Translations under genes and position numbers: made by a program
The notes under the pieces: generated by a model
The model's database searches: none
What the model saw: the letters and a program-made list of their open reading frames with translations, nothing else
What the model was told of the DNA's origin: nothing
Source: an uncultured Pelagibacteraceae bacterium
Lineage (GTDB): Bacteria > Pseudomonadota > Alphaproteobacteria > Pelagibacterales > Pelagibacteraceae
Assembly (NCBI GenBank): GCA_902629075.1
Contig: CACOPK010000006.1
Span: 1 to 64,000 of the forward strand
Length of the DNA stretch: 64,000 nt
Direction: 5' to 3'
In this document: positions 20,865-30,380 of the stretch, piece after piece
Position numbering within the stretch: position 1 is the stretch's first letter
Layout of the letters: each line of letters opens with the position of its first letter

Positions 20865-21650
20865 ATGAAAGATTTTAATTATCACTCAGCAAAAGACATT
20901 AAGGAAGCCTCAAAATTATCTTCGTCAAACTCAGCTTTTTTAGCAGGAGGAATGACAACAATTCCTTCAATGAAATTAGGATTAGCTTCCTATAAAGATT
21001 TAATAAATATAAAAAATATAAAAAAACTTTCAGGAATTAAGGTTAGTGCAAAATCAGTTACAATTGGAGCAATTACAAAACATGTAGAAGTTGCAAATTC
21101 AAAAGAAGTAAAAAAAGCTATACCTTCACTTGCTAATTTAGCTGAGGGAATAGGTGATCCTCAAGTAAGAAATAGAGGTACAATTGGTGGTTCAGTTGCA
21201 AACAACGACCCTTCAGCTGACTATCCATCAGCTTGCATTGCTTTAAATGCAACTATCCATACAAATGATAGAAAGATAGAAGCTTCAAAATTTTTCAAAG
21301 GTATGTTCGAAACAGCTTTAAAAAAAGGTGAACTTATTGAAGCTATTGAATTTCAAATACCAGAGAAGTCTAGCTACCAAAAACATCCAAATCCTGCATC
21401 AAGATATGCGGTAGTAGGGGTTTATGTCGCTAAGCATAAGAAAGATGTTAATGTAGCTGTTACAGGTGCAAAACCTTGCGTGTATAATGATAAAGATTTA
21501 TCGAAAGCACTTTCTAACAGCTTCTCTTCATCATCTATTCAAAATATGGAACTAGATAGTTCAGATATGAACTCAGATATTCATGCTTCAGCAGAATATA
21601 GAGCTAGTTTAGTTGTAACTCAGGCTAAAAAAGCCGTTGATGCTTGTTAG
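20865..21650 (+). CDS. coxM: FAD-binding medium subunit (CoxM-like)
   Basis: FLAGGMTTIPSMK, VRNRGTIGGSVANNDPSADYP. Confidence 0.9.
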   Translation: MKDFNYHSAKDIKEASKLSSSNSAFLAGGMTTIPSMKLGLASYKDLINIKNIKKLSGIKVSAKSVTIGAITKHVEVANSKEVKKAIPSLANLAEGIGDPQVRNRGTIGGSVANNDPSADYPSACIALNATIHTNDRKIEASKFFKGMFETALKKGELIEAIEFQIPEKSSYQKHPNPASRYAVVGVYVAKHKKDVNVAVTGAKPCVYNDKDLSKALSNSFSSSSIQNMELDSSDMNSDIHASAEYRASLVVTQAKKAVDAC

Positions 21651-21671
21651 ATAAGAATTATATTTTATCAG

Positions 21672-22001
21672 ATGAGAAATTCATTTGATGAGAAAATTTT
21701 AGATGAGGCATTAGATTGGATCAAAACCAATCAGAAAGTAGTTTTAGCTACTGTAATTCAAACATGGGGATCTTCACCAAGACAAGTTGGAAGTCGAATG
21801 ATAGTAAACGAAAATGGAGATTTTTCAGGATCAGTTTCTGGCGGATGTGTAGAAACTGCAGTTGTTAGAGAATGCTTAGATTTAATTAAAGAAAACAAAG
21901 CATGTAAAAAAATTGAATTTAAAGTTTCTAATGAAAGTGCTTGGGAAGTTGGACTCGCCTGTGGTGGAGAAATTGCAGTTTATCTGGAACAAGTAAACTA
22001 A
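21672..22001 (+). CDS. XdhC/CoxI-family protein, N-terminal half as separate gene
   Basis: VIQTWGSSPRQVGSRM, GSVSGGCVE. Confidence 0.85.
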   Translation: MRNSFDEKILDEALDWIKTNQKVVLATVIQTWGSSPRQVGSRMIVNENGDFSGSVSGGCVETAVVRECLDLIKENKACKKIEFKVSNESAWEVGLACGGEIAVYLEQVN

Positions 22002-22681
22002 TGAATATAAAAACATTAGAACAAATCATTAAAAATAAATCCTCAAAAGTTGAATTTGCAATAGTTACAAATCTTCGAAATGGCGAAAGTCAAGTGTTTG
22101 AACCTGGACAAAAATTATCTGGAGATTTTGACAAATTTCAAAAAGAAGTAGAAAATTTTTTTAAGTCAAAAAAAAATGGAATTATTGAAAACTCAGATAT
22201 TTTTATAGAAACTTACATAAGACCAGTAAAAGTAATAATTGTTGGTGCTGTTCACATTGCTCAATATTTAGTTGATTTTGCAAAGAGTTTGAATTTTGAA
22301 ATTTCTATAATTGATCCTAGGGGATATTTTGCAACTTCACAAAGATTTCCTGATTTAAAAATAATAAACAAATGGCCTGATGAAGCATTTAAAAATATTG
22401 AAACTAATGAAAATACAGCTTTAATTGCATTAACACATGATCCAAAAATAGATGATCCGGCATTACAACATGCTTTAAAAAAAAAGTTTTATTATATAGG
22501 TGCGCTTGGAAGTAAAAAAACTCATGAAAATAGATGTCAAAGACTAAAAGATGCTGGATTTACAGATGAACAAATTAAATCAATTCATGGACCTATAGGA
22601 ATCAAGTTGGGAGGAAAATCTGCACCAGAAATTGCACTATCGATTATTGCTCAATTAGTGTCTGAAACATATAATAAGTAA
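22001..22681 (+). CDS. XdhC/CoxI-family protein, Rossmann C-terminal half as separate gene
   Basis: VGAVHIAQYLVDFA, IDPRGYFA, LTHDPKIDDPAL, GALGSKKTH, GIKLGGKSAPEIA; start taken as the TAATG overlap rather than ORF-track 21941. Confidence 0.87.
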   Translation: MNIKTLEQIIKNKSSKVEFAIVTNLRNGESQVFEPGQKLSGDFDKFQKEVENFFKSKKNGIIENSDIFIETYIRPVKVIIVGAVHIAQYLVDFAKSLNFEISIIDPRGYFATSQRFPDLKIINKWPDEAFKNIETNENTALIALTHDPKIDDPALQHALKKKFYYIGALGSKKTHENRCQRLKDAGFTDEQIKSIHGPIGIKLGGKSAPEIALSIIAQLVSETYNK

Positions 22682-23610
22682 TGAAAGAAATATTTTTATT
22701 TATAATTTTTTTATTTTTTACAAATAATCTATTCGCTAATTCTTTAGAGTATAAAGGTTTAGAAAAATTGTCCAAAAATAACACTTTTATGAATGACAAA
22801 GGTAAACCTTATTCGGTGGATGAAATATCTGACAAAAAAAATTCGCTGGTAATAGTTTATAATCATGGAAGCATCCAGGATGTGAAACAAGACCCTTGTA
22901 AAGCTAAACCACAATTTGGATATATTTGGGATGCTGCTGTGGTACCCGCTATTTTAAAACTGCATGATAAAAAAATTAATGGGTTAGAGATTAAAATTTA
23001 TCGTTTATGCTCAGGAGTAAAAGGTATGTCGGTCAAGAATCAAAAAAAATACAGAAAAGAGTTAAAATCAAAAGGAAAAATTAATTTAGTAGATGAGTTT
23101 AAAAATATTAAAAGACAAAATATAATTTTAAATGAAGTAGAAAATTTGAAAAATCTTGGATTTGAAAATATTATATTATCAGGATGGTCAGCAGGCGGAT
23201 GGTCATCCTTAATTTTACAATCAAGATATCCAGATAAGATTTTAGGAACAATTGCATTTAATCCAGCATTTGCTGGACCAAAAAATGAATGGCAAAAAAA
23301 ATTCCCTGAGTGGGGTGCCTTCAGAGAACATCAAATAAACGAATTTAATAAAGCAGACACAATAAATGCAATTGTTTTTGGGCATAAAGATGACGTATTT
23401 GAAGACCCTAAAACCTTATCTTTTTTCGCAAATTTTAAGGGCATGCGTCTAATTGATTATAGTGAATTAAAACCGACAAAGTGTACTTGGGCTGATGTAG
23501 ATAAAAAAATGCCATCAAATAAAGGACATAACATTCCTCAATCAAAATGTTTTACAAAATATTTAGAAGAGAAAAATTATCTGATCTCATTTCTTGAAAA
23601 CATACTTTAA
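22681..23610 (+). CDS. Secreted alpha/beta-hydrolase-like protein
   Basis: N-terminal signal peptide, GWSAGGWSS nucleophile elbow. Confidence 0.6.
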   Translation: MKEIFLFIIFLFFTNNLFANSLEYKGLEKLSKNNTFMNDKGKPYSVDEISDKKNSLVIVYNHGSIQDVKQDPCKAKPQFGYIWDAAVVPAILKLHDKKINGLEIKIYRLCSGVKGMSVKNQKKYRKELKSKGKINLVDEFKNIKRQNIILNEVENLKNLGFENIILSGWSAGGWSSLILQSRYPDKILGTIAFNPAFAGPKNEWQKKFPEWGAFREHQINEFNKADTINAIVFGHKDDVFEDPKTLSFFANFKGMRLIDYSELKPTKCTWADVDKKMPSNKGHNIPQSKCFTKYLEEKNYLISFLENIL

Positions 23611-24185
23611 TGATTAAAGGAATTTTATTGGCGGCTGGTCAATCAAAAAGATTAAAAAACGAAAATAAATTATTTAAAATATTTAAAAATAAACCACTAA
23701 TTCAACACTCCTTGAATGCAGTTCAAAACAGTAAAATAAAAAAAATTATTATAGTATTAGGCTATCAATATAAAGAAAGTAAAAAAAAAATTAAAAAAAA
23801 TAAAAAAATTATCTTCACACATAATAAAAATTATAAAAATGGAATGTCTTCATCTATAAAAGCTGGTTTAAAAAAAATTAGCAAGAAAGACAAAGGCTTC
23901 ATAATCCTTCAGTCTGATATGCCATTTGTTAAAACATCAGATATCAATAAAATTTATAATTCTATAATAAGAAAAAAATATTCAGTTCATGCTTTAAAAT
24001 ACAAAAATAGAATAGGGAACCCAATAGGATTTGATATTTCTTTTTTAAATAAAATTAAAAAAATTAAGGGAAATATTGGCGCTAAGTATATAGTTAAAAG
24101 ATTAAAAAATAGCACAAATTATATAAAAGTATCATCTGAAAAAGTTTTTAAAGATTTTGATAAAGCTTCAGACTTTAGAGCTTAA
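23610..24185 (+). CDS. MobA/MocA-like nucleotidyltransferase (molybdenum cofactor cytidylyl/guanylyltransferase-like)
   Basis: GILLAAGQSKRLKNENKL N-terminus, QSDMPF. Confidence 0.8.
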   Translation: MIKGILLAAGQSKRLKNENKLFKIFKNKPLIQHSLNAVQNSKIKKIIIVLGYQYKESKKKIKKNKKIIFTHNKNYKNGMSSSIKAGLKKISKKDKGFIILQSDMPFVKTSDINKIYNSIIRKKYSVHALKYKNRIGNPIGFDISFLNKIKKIKGNIGAKYIVKRLKNSTNYIKVSSEKVFKDFDKASDFRA

Positions 24186-24749
24186 TTTTTTAAAATTTAC
24201 TCTAAATAGCAAAAGAATAATTAAGATAACTAAGAATATTAATGGTTTAAAAAATATAGTTTTTGATAACCATATAAAATGTAAAACACCAAAAATTCCT
24301 ATTACATAAATTAATCTATGAATTTTTTTCCAATTATGTTTTAAAATTTTTACCATTTTATCTGATGAGGTAATAGCCAGAGGTATTAATAATAACCAGG
24401 CTGAAAATCCAATAAATATAAATTTTTTTTTTAATACATCATTAATCAATGGCTCAAAGTCAAATCTATAATCGAGTCCTACATAACTTAGCATATGGAT
24501 TGAAGCATAAAAAAATACAAATAATCCTAACATTCTTCTAAATTTTATCCAAATCAAAGAATTAGTTATTTTTTTCAGTGGTGACATGGAGAGTGTTAAA
24601 AATATAAAAATTAAAGTCCACTCACCAAAATGATTTATTATTTTATCAACTGGTTCTGCACCTAAATTATTATAAAAAATTTGATAAATAATTGAATATA
24701 GTGGCCACAGGCATAATAAAAATACAAAAATTTTTGAATATCTAAGCAA
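24168..24749 (-). CDS. msrQ: Heme-binding membrane subunit MsrQ
   Basis: Ferric reductase-like TM protein directly following msrP. Confidence 0.88.
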   Translation of the reverse strand: MLRYSKIFVFLLCLWPLYSIIYQIFYNNLGAEPVDKIINHFGEWTLIFIFLTLSMSPLKKITNSLIWIKFRRMLGLFVFFYASIHMLSYVGLDYRFDFEPLINDVLKKKFIFIGFSAWLLLIPLAITSSDKMVKILKHNWKKIHRLIYVIGIFGVLHFIWLSKTIFFKPLIFLVILIILLLFRVNFKKLSSKV

Positions 24750-24751
24750 AG

Positions 24752-25645
24752 TTAATAATATTTTCTTAGATCCATATCTTTATAAAGATGAGCAACTTCT
24801 TCTTCATAGCCATTAAACATAAGTGTAGGTATTCTAGGAGACATTATACCCTCTCCAATAACTCTTTCTGTTGCTTGTGACCATCTTGGATGATCGACAT
24901 TTGGATTTACATTTGAATAAAAACCATATTCTCTTGGTGAGGCTTTCATCCATGAAGATATAGGCATTTTTTCTACAAAAGAAATTCTAACTATTGCTTT
25001 TGCACTTTTAAAACCATACTTCCATGGAACCATTAATCTAATTGGCGAACCATTTTGATTTGGAAGTTCTTTTCCATAAAGACCAGTCACCATAATAGTT
25101 AATGGATGCATTGCTTCATCAATTCTTAAACCCTCTTTATATGGCCAATCTAGTATTGGATATCTTTGACCAATCATTTGCTCTGGATCTAAAATAGATT
25201 CAAATCTAACAAATTTAGCTTTACTCGTAGGATTAGCTTTTTTTAAAAGCTTATTTAATGGAAAACCCAACCAAGGTATGACCATGGACCAACCTTCAAC
25301 ACATCGAAGACGGTATATTCTTTCTTCGACAGGAAACATTTTTTTTATATCGTCCATTGATAGAGTAATTTTTTTATCCACTTCTCCATCAATTGTAATA
25401 CTCCACGGATCGGTTATAAAATTTTGAGATCTTTCAACTGGATGATTCTTGCCAGTGCCAAACTCATAATAATTATTGTAAGTAGTAATATATTTGTATT
25501 CAGTCAATTTATTCGATGCATTGGCAGTGCTAAATAATGTAGGTGCGAAATAAAATGCTGATGAGGCTAGTCCTAACTGTTTAATAAATTTTCTTCTATT
25601 TTTGTAAAATTTTTCTGGGGTAATTTGTGTGTTAGATATTTTCAT
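24752..25645 (-). CDS. msrP: Molybdopterin methionine sulfoxide reductase catalytic subunit MsrP
   Basis: Tat signal (NRRKFIKQLGLAS), YRLRCVEGWSMVIPW sulfite-oxidase-fold cysteine region. Confidence 0.92.
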   Translation of the reverse strand: MKISNTQITPEKFYKNRRKFIKQLGLASSAFYFAPTLFSTANASNKLTEYKYITTYNNYYEFGTGKNHPVERSQNFITDPWSITIDGEVDKKITLSMDDIKKMFPVEERIYRLRCVEGWSMVIPWLGFPLNKLLKKANPTSKAKFVRFESILDPEQMIGQRYPILDWPYKEGLRIDEAMHPLTIMVTGLYGKELPNQNGSPIRLMVPWKYGFKSAKAIVRISFVEKMPISSWMKASPREYGFYSNVNPNVDHPRWSQATERVIGEGIMSPRIPTLMFNGYEEEVAHLYKDMDLRKYY

Positions 25646-26091
25646 TAATTAGCCTCGATAGTTGTTCCCTTTAACCATTCGCTATCTTGATTTTCGTAGT
25701 GTTCCTTTTTCCATATAGGTGTTCTTTTTTTAATTTCCTCAATTATATATCTTGATAAAACATAAGCTTGATCTCTGTGTTTGCACCCAACACCAATCAA
25801 AATACTTTTTTCTTCTAAACTTACATATCCCTTTATGTGTTCAATAAATACAGCTTTATCTTTTATATTAAGTTTTTCGTTAGCTTCATTATATATTTCT
25901 TCAAAACTTTTTATTACAAGACTATCTTTAGAATCATAGGTTATCCCAGTTACTTTTTTGTCGTCATTAACATTTCTAACTGTTCCAACAAAATATATTA
26001 ATGCTCCAAATTTAGATGATTTTAAAAATTCTTCTGCTTTTTTTATTTCAATTTTTTGATTTTTTGAGTCTATTACCTTAGCATGTAGCAT
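25645..26091 (-). CDS. moaE: Molybdopterin synthase large subunit
   Basis: GALIYFVGTVR, GVGCKHRDQAY, PIWKKEHYE. Confidence 0.92.
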   Translation of the reverse strand: MLHAKVIDSKNQKIEIKKAEEFLKSSKFGALIYFVGTVRNVNDDKKVTGITYDSKDSLVIKSFEEIYNEANEKLNIKDKAVFIEHIKGYVSLEEKSILIGVGCKHRDQAYVLSRYIIEEIKKRTPIWKKEHYENQDSEWLKGTTIEAN

Positions 26092-26360
26092 TAACCGCCT
26101 CCAACAGGTGGTATTATGCCAAATGTTTGTTTTTTATCTATTTTAAAATTGTCTGAGACAATATTGTCATTCTCCGAACAAAATGCAGATGACATAACAA
26201 TTTTTTTAAAGTTTTGATTTCCATTAAACTTATCATCAATCATTTTAACTAGCTCATTTTTTAAATCTTTTATTGAACTCGGTTGTAAGAGATTTAACTC
26301 AATAAAATCTTTATTGCTAAATTCTCTAGCTGCACCAAACAACTCTACTGTTATTTTCAT
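26091..26360 (-). CDS. moaD: Molybdopterin synthase sulfur carrier subunit
   Basis: Ubiquitin-like, C-terminal IIPPVGGG. Confidence 0.88.
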   Translation of the reverse strand: MKITVELFGAAREFSNKDFIELNLLQPSSIKDLKNELVKMIDDKFNGNQNFKKIVMSSAFCSENDNIVSDNFKIDKKQTFGIIPPVGGG

Positions 26361-26363
26361 AGT

Positions 26364-26909
26364 TTAAATTATATTTTCTAAAAAACCTGGTAATCCATCT
26401 GGGTTTTTCCAAACACCGCTTTTTCCACCTTCTTTAATTAATAATTTAACGTTATCAATTTTTAGATATGGATTTACTATTTTGCTTAAATCATAAATAG
26501 TTGTTAATGCAGCGTTTACACCCATTATTGCCTCCATCTCAACTCCTGTTTTAGCAACTGCAGATACTACACAAAAAACTTCTAAGGAATTATCTGCTTC
26601 ATTCATAATTATCTTAGTTGCTGTATGGTCTATTGGAAGTGGATGACATAGTGGAATTAGTTCACTTGTTTTTTTAACTCCTAAAACTGCAGCAACTTCT
26701 GCAAGAGCTATAGGATCACCTTTTGGCATATTTTTTTCTTTGATTAATTTAAAAACTTCTTTTCCCACATATATTTTTCCAGATGCTAAAGCTCTTCTAA
26801 AAGTTTCTTTTTTAGAAGATACATCAATCATATTAAATGAATTTTTTTGAAAAATTTCTTTTGCCCAATCTTTTAGATCCTCATGATTTATTAATTTTAA
26901 TTTACTCAA
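26364..26909 (-). CDS. moaC: Cyclic pyranopterin monophosphate synthase
   Basis: LIPLCHPLPI, KTGVEMEAIMGV, GGKSGVW. Confidence 0.93.
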   Translation of the reverse strand: MSKLKLINHEDLKDWAKEIFQKNSFNMIDVSSKKETFRRALASGKIYVGKEVFKLIKEKNMPKGDPIALAEVAAVLGVKKTSELIPLCHPLPIDHTATKIIMNEADNSLEVFCVVSAVAKTGVEMEAIMGVNAALTTIYDLSKIVNPYLKIDNVKLLIKEGGKSGVWKNPDGLPGFLENII

Positions 26910-27896
26910 TTATCCTCCAGTAGTTGATAAATTTTTTGTTAATCCTGTTTCACCAAGTTCTAAATAATGTGACTCTTTTTTAAATTTCATTTGTCCTAGC
27001 ATTAAGTCTTGCAATTCTTCAGTTTGATCATCTTTTTGTAATAAATGTCTGATACTTATTCCTGTATTTCCAAACAAACATAATCTTAAATCTCCTCTTG
27101 AAGTAATTCTTAAACGATTACATGATTTGCAAAAATCTTTTGAGTATGGAGCTATAATTCCAAATTTCCCTTTAAATTCTGGATTGATATAATTTAATGA
27201 TGGACCCGAGTCTTTACCTAAAGTTTGATAAATCCAACTATTTTTATTTAAGTATTCTTTAAAAATTTTTGAGGAAACATGATATCTATTAAAATAGTCC
27301 AAGTTATCTCCAGTTTGCATTAATTCTATATATCTAAAATCTACTTTATTATTTTTAATAAATTCTGCCCAGGACTCAAAATCTTTATAGGATGCATTGA
27401 TACCATTTAAAAGAACTGCATTAATTTTTATATTATCAAAACTTAAATCTTGTAAAATTTTAATTCCTTTTAAAATTTCTGGTAGTCGATCATGACCTGT
27501 AATAGTTTTAAAGGTATCTCTATCAAGACTGTCAATACTAATGTTAATTCCATTTAAACCGCTATCTACTAACATTTTAGCTTTTTGATCTAAATGATAA
27601 CCGTTTGTTGTAATAACAACTTTTTTAATACCAGCTTCACTTTTTAAAATTTTGATTATTTCAAAAAAATCTTTTCTTACTGTAGGTTCACCACCGGTTA
27701 GTCTTATTTTACATACACCCAACTTTGATAAAACTTTTGCAAGACGTCTTATTTCTTCTAAGTGAAGAAATTTTCTATTATCACTTTTATCTGGCATATA
27801 TCCATTAGGCAGACAATACCCGCACTTAAAATTACAGACGTCTGTAATTGAAAGTCTTATATATGGAAAGGTTCTTCCGAAACTATCTCTAAGCAT
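26910..27896 (-). CDS. moaA: GTP 3',8-cyclase (radical SAM)
   Basis: CNFKCGYC, RLTGGEPTVRKD, second FeS CKSCNRLRIT, C-terminal GG. Confidence 0.94.
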   Translation of the reverse strand: MLRDSFGRTFPYIRLSITDVCNFKCGYCLPNGYMPDKSDNRKFLHLEEIRRLAKVLSKLGVCKIRLTGGEPTVRKDFFEIIKILKSEAGIKKVVITTNGYHLDQKAKMLVDSGLNGINISIDSLDRDTFKTITGHDRLPEILKGIKILQDLSFDNIKINAVLLNGINASYKDFESWAEFIKNNKVDFRYIELMQTGDNLDYFNRYHVSSKIFKEYLNKNSWIYQTLGKDSGPSLNYINPEFKGKFGIIAPYSKDFCKSCNRLRITSRGDLRLCLFGNTGISIRHLLQKDDQTEELQDLMLGQMKFKKESHYLELGETGLTKNLSTTGG

Positions 27897-27936
27897 ATTA
27901 TTTTTTTAATCTCTAATCATAATCAAAAAAATAAAT

Positions 27937-27962
27937 AACTTCCAGTCCTAGGACTGGAAGTT
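27937..27962 (-). terminator. Hairpin downstream of the GYD-domain gene
   Basis: Perfect 26-bp palindrome AACTTCCAGTCCTAGGACTGGAAGTT. Confidence 0.6.
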
Positions 27963-27969
27963 AAAAGCT

Positions 27970-28293
27970 TTATTTACCAACAGGTCTATAAGCAGAAGCG
28001 GCTTTAGCAGCTTTTTCTGCAGCCTTGTTAAAGTCAACAGCTTCCATAATACTCATGTCTTCAATTGTACCTGTCGACTGCATTAACATCTTCATTCCTG
28101 CCATAGTTTCAAAATCAGATCCTTCAATAATAGCAATGAAATCATATGTCCCTCTTAGAGTCATCATGTCCAAAAGTTTTCCACCTGCAGCCTCAGTTAT
28201 TTTTTTTGCAGCTTCACTTCTGTTATCTGAAGGATTCTTAACGAAACCAGCAAGACCTTGATTTGAATATTTGCCTAATACAACAAATTTCAT
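27970..28293 (-). CDS. GYD domain protein
   Basis: KFVVLGKYSNQGLAGF..., LRGTYDFIAIIEGSD. Confidence 0.85.
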   Translation of the reverse strand: MKFVVLGKYSNQGLAGFVKNPSDNRSEAAKKITEAAGGKLLDMMTLRGTYDFIAIIEGSDFETMAGMKMLMQSTGTIEDMSIMEAVDFNKAAEKAAKAASAYRPVGK

Positions 28294-28384
28294 ATTTCCT
28301 CCTTTTTTTATAAATAAATTATAACAAACTAAATTTTTGTAAGATATGATTTATAAGTAAATCTAATGTGAAAGTTTCGTTAAA

Positions 28385-29179
28385 CTAAGTTCTTGCTACT
28401 CTATCCATCTCTTTTAATTCAACTTCAAGTTTATCCAATTCTTCTCCGCCAGCCATCATGCTTAAAAGTTTTTCCCTTGAAATATCCTTTTTTTGAAATG
28501 TACCCATACTTCTTCCTCTATTCAAAACAGTAAAACTATTTCCAACAGGATATGCATGGTGTACGTTATGAGTAATCAATATAACAGCTAATCCTTCTGA
28601 TGCAGCTTTTACGATATATTTTAAAACCATAGAAGCTTGATGAACTCCCAAAGCAGAAGTTGGTTCATCTAAAACTAAAACTTTAGCACCAAAATAAATT
28701 GCTCTAGATATAGCCAAACATTGTCTTTCACCTCCAGACATTGTTCCAACTGCTTGAGATGGATCTCTTACATCAATCCCAATTTGTCCCATTCTTTCTG
28801 CTGCAATTTTATTTGCTTTTTCTACATCAAAAGTTTTGAAAAATGGAATTCCTTTTTGTGGCTCTCTACCCATGAAAAAATTTCTTGTTACACTCATTAA
28901 TGAAACCAAAGCTAGATCCTGGTAAACTGTTCCTATACCTATATCTAAAGCATCTCTTGGAGAGTCAAAAATAATTTTTTTATCTTCAAAAATAATTTCT
29001 CCTTCATCAGGTTTATGTACACCAGCAAGAGTTTTAATTAAGGTAGATTTTCCTGCGCCATTATCACCAAGAAGGCACATTATTTCACCTTTTCTTAACC
29101 TCATAGTTACATCTTTGAGTGCAATTACTTTCCCAAAAAATTTACTAATATTATTAAATTGAACTAAATATTCGGACAC
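28385..29179 (-). CDS. Sugar ABC transporter ATP-binding protein (single-domain, FrcA/IatA-like)
   Basis: Walker [37 protein letters not shown]. Confidence 0.9.
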   Translation of the reverse strand: MSEYLVQFNNISKFFGKVIALKDVTMRLRKGEIMCLLGDNGAGKSTLIKTLAGVHKPDEGEIIFEDKKIIFDSPRDALDIGIGTVYQDLALVSLMSVTRNFFMGREPQKGIPFFKTFDVEKANKIAAERMGQIGIDVRDPSQAVGTMSGGERQCLAISRAIYFGAKVLVLDEPTSALGVHQASMVLKYIVKAASEGLAVILITHNVHHAYPVGNSFTVLNRGRSMGTFQKKDISREKLLSMMAGGEELDKLEVELKEMDRVART

Positions 29180-30306
29180 TATTTATTCTCCGTAACTTTT
29201 CTTCTGATATAATTATTAAATACAACTGCAATTAACATCATTGCTCCAAGAAATACTTTAAACCAATCTGTATCAACATCTGTGTAAAATATTCCCATCG
29301 AGACTGTTCCAAAAATAATTGCCCCTAAAGCAGCTCCAATTGCAGATCCATATCCACCAGTTAACAAACAACCACCTACAACAGCAGCTGCAATTGCTTC
29401 TAACTCTTTCAAAGTTCCTCGCATAGTATCTGCAGAACCAGCATCCAAAACTTGAATACATGCAAATATTGTTGAGGCCACCGCAGTACCAATAAATAAA
29501 CTAATTTTCACTCTACCAACAGGGACACCTACATTTGTTGCACCTACCTTGTCACCACCTGATGCAAATATCCAGTTTCCATATCTTGTTTTCATTAATA
29601 TCCATGTTGCGAATAAAGTTAGGGCAATAAACCATATAACAGATGGTGGAATTCCTGTTGCAAGTGGTGTTCCATCAGTTCTTAATGCAATTAATTTCAT
29701 TTTACCCAACCAAGTAAATAGCCATTGAAATGTATCAGTAGCAAATATCCATGCTATCGGATCATCTTCAATCAAAACTCTTAATCCTGGAACTTGAGTT
29801 CTTCCAGTTATCAATCGAGTAATTGCTAATGTTGCGCCTCTTAAAATAAATAGCATCGCTAGTGTAACAATAAATGAAGGAAGCCCAGTTCTGACAACCA
29901 TTATTCCATTAAAGTATCCAATTAAAACTGCCATAGCGAAAGCAAAAGTAATACTCATCCATAAAGGCCATCCCCAATAAATAGCAGGTATTGCTATACA
30001 AATTCCTGCAAAACCAATCATCGATCCAATTGACAAATCAAACTCACCACCAATCATCAGCATTGCAGCAGCAATTGCAATTATTCCTAAATTTGCTGAA
30101 ACATCTAAAAAGTTTAAAGCCCCATATGCGCTAAACATTCCAGTATCGCCTGCGACAATACCAAAAAATATAAAAACTAAAATTGATCCGCCTAAAGCTC
30201 CAAGTTCGGGTCTATTTAATAACACCCTTAATGGAGAAATTTTTTTTAATCTTTCATCTTGCCCAGTTTGTTTTTTAGATTGAATACTTTGAGATTTTAC
30301 AGACAT
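29179..30306 (-). CDS. Sugar ABC transporter permease (FrcC/RbsC-like)
   Basis: [45 protein letters not shown]. Confidence 0.9.
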   Translation of the reverse strand: MSVKSQSIQSKKQTGQDERLKKISPLRVLLNRPELGALGGSILVFIFFGIVAGDTGMFSAYGALNFLDVSANLGIIAIAAAMLMIGGEFDLSIGSMIGFAGICIAIPAIYWGWPLWMSITFAFAMAVLIGYFNGIMVVRTGLPSFIVTLAMLFILRGATLAITRLITGRTQVPGLRVLIEDDPIAWIFATDTFQWLFTWLGKMKLIALRTDGTPLATGIPPSVIWFIALTLFATWILMKTRYGNWIFASGGDKVGATNVGVPVGRVKISLFIGTAVASTIFACIQVLDAGSADTMRGTLKELEAIAAAVVGGCLLTGGYGSAIGAALGAIIFGTVSMGIFYTDVDTDWFKVFLGAMMLIAVVFNNYIRRKVTENK

Positions 30307-30342
30307 AGATGATTTATAATTTAATAGTAAATAAAAAAAAAG

Positions 30343-30368
30343 GCCTGACTAGTTTTAGTCAGGCCTAA
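30343..30368 (-). terminator. Intra-operon hairpin terminator between sugar binding protein and permease
   Basis: Perfect 11-bp stem AGGCCTGACTA-gttt-TAGTCAGGCCT; T-tract on the minus strand. Confidence 0.85.
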
Positions 30369-30380
30369 TTCCATTATATT

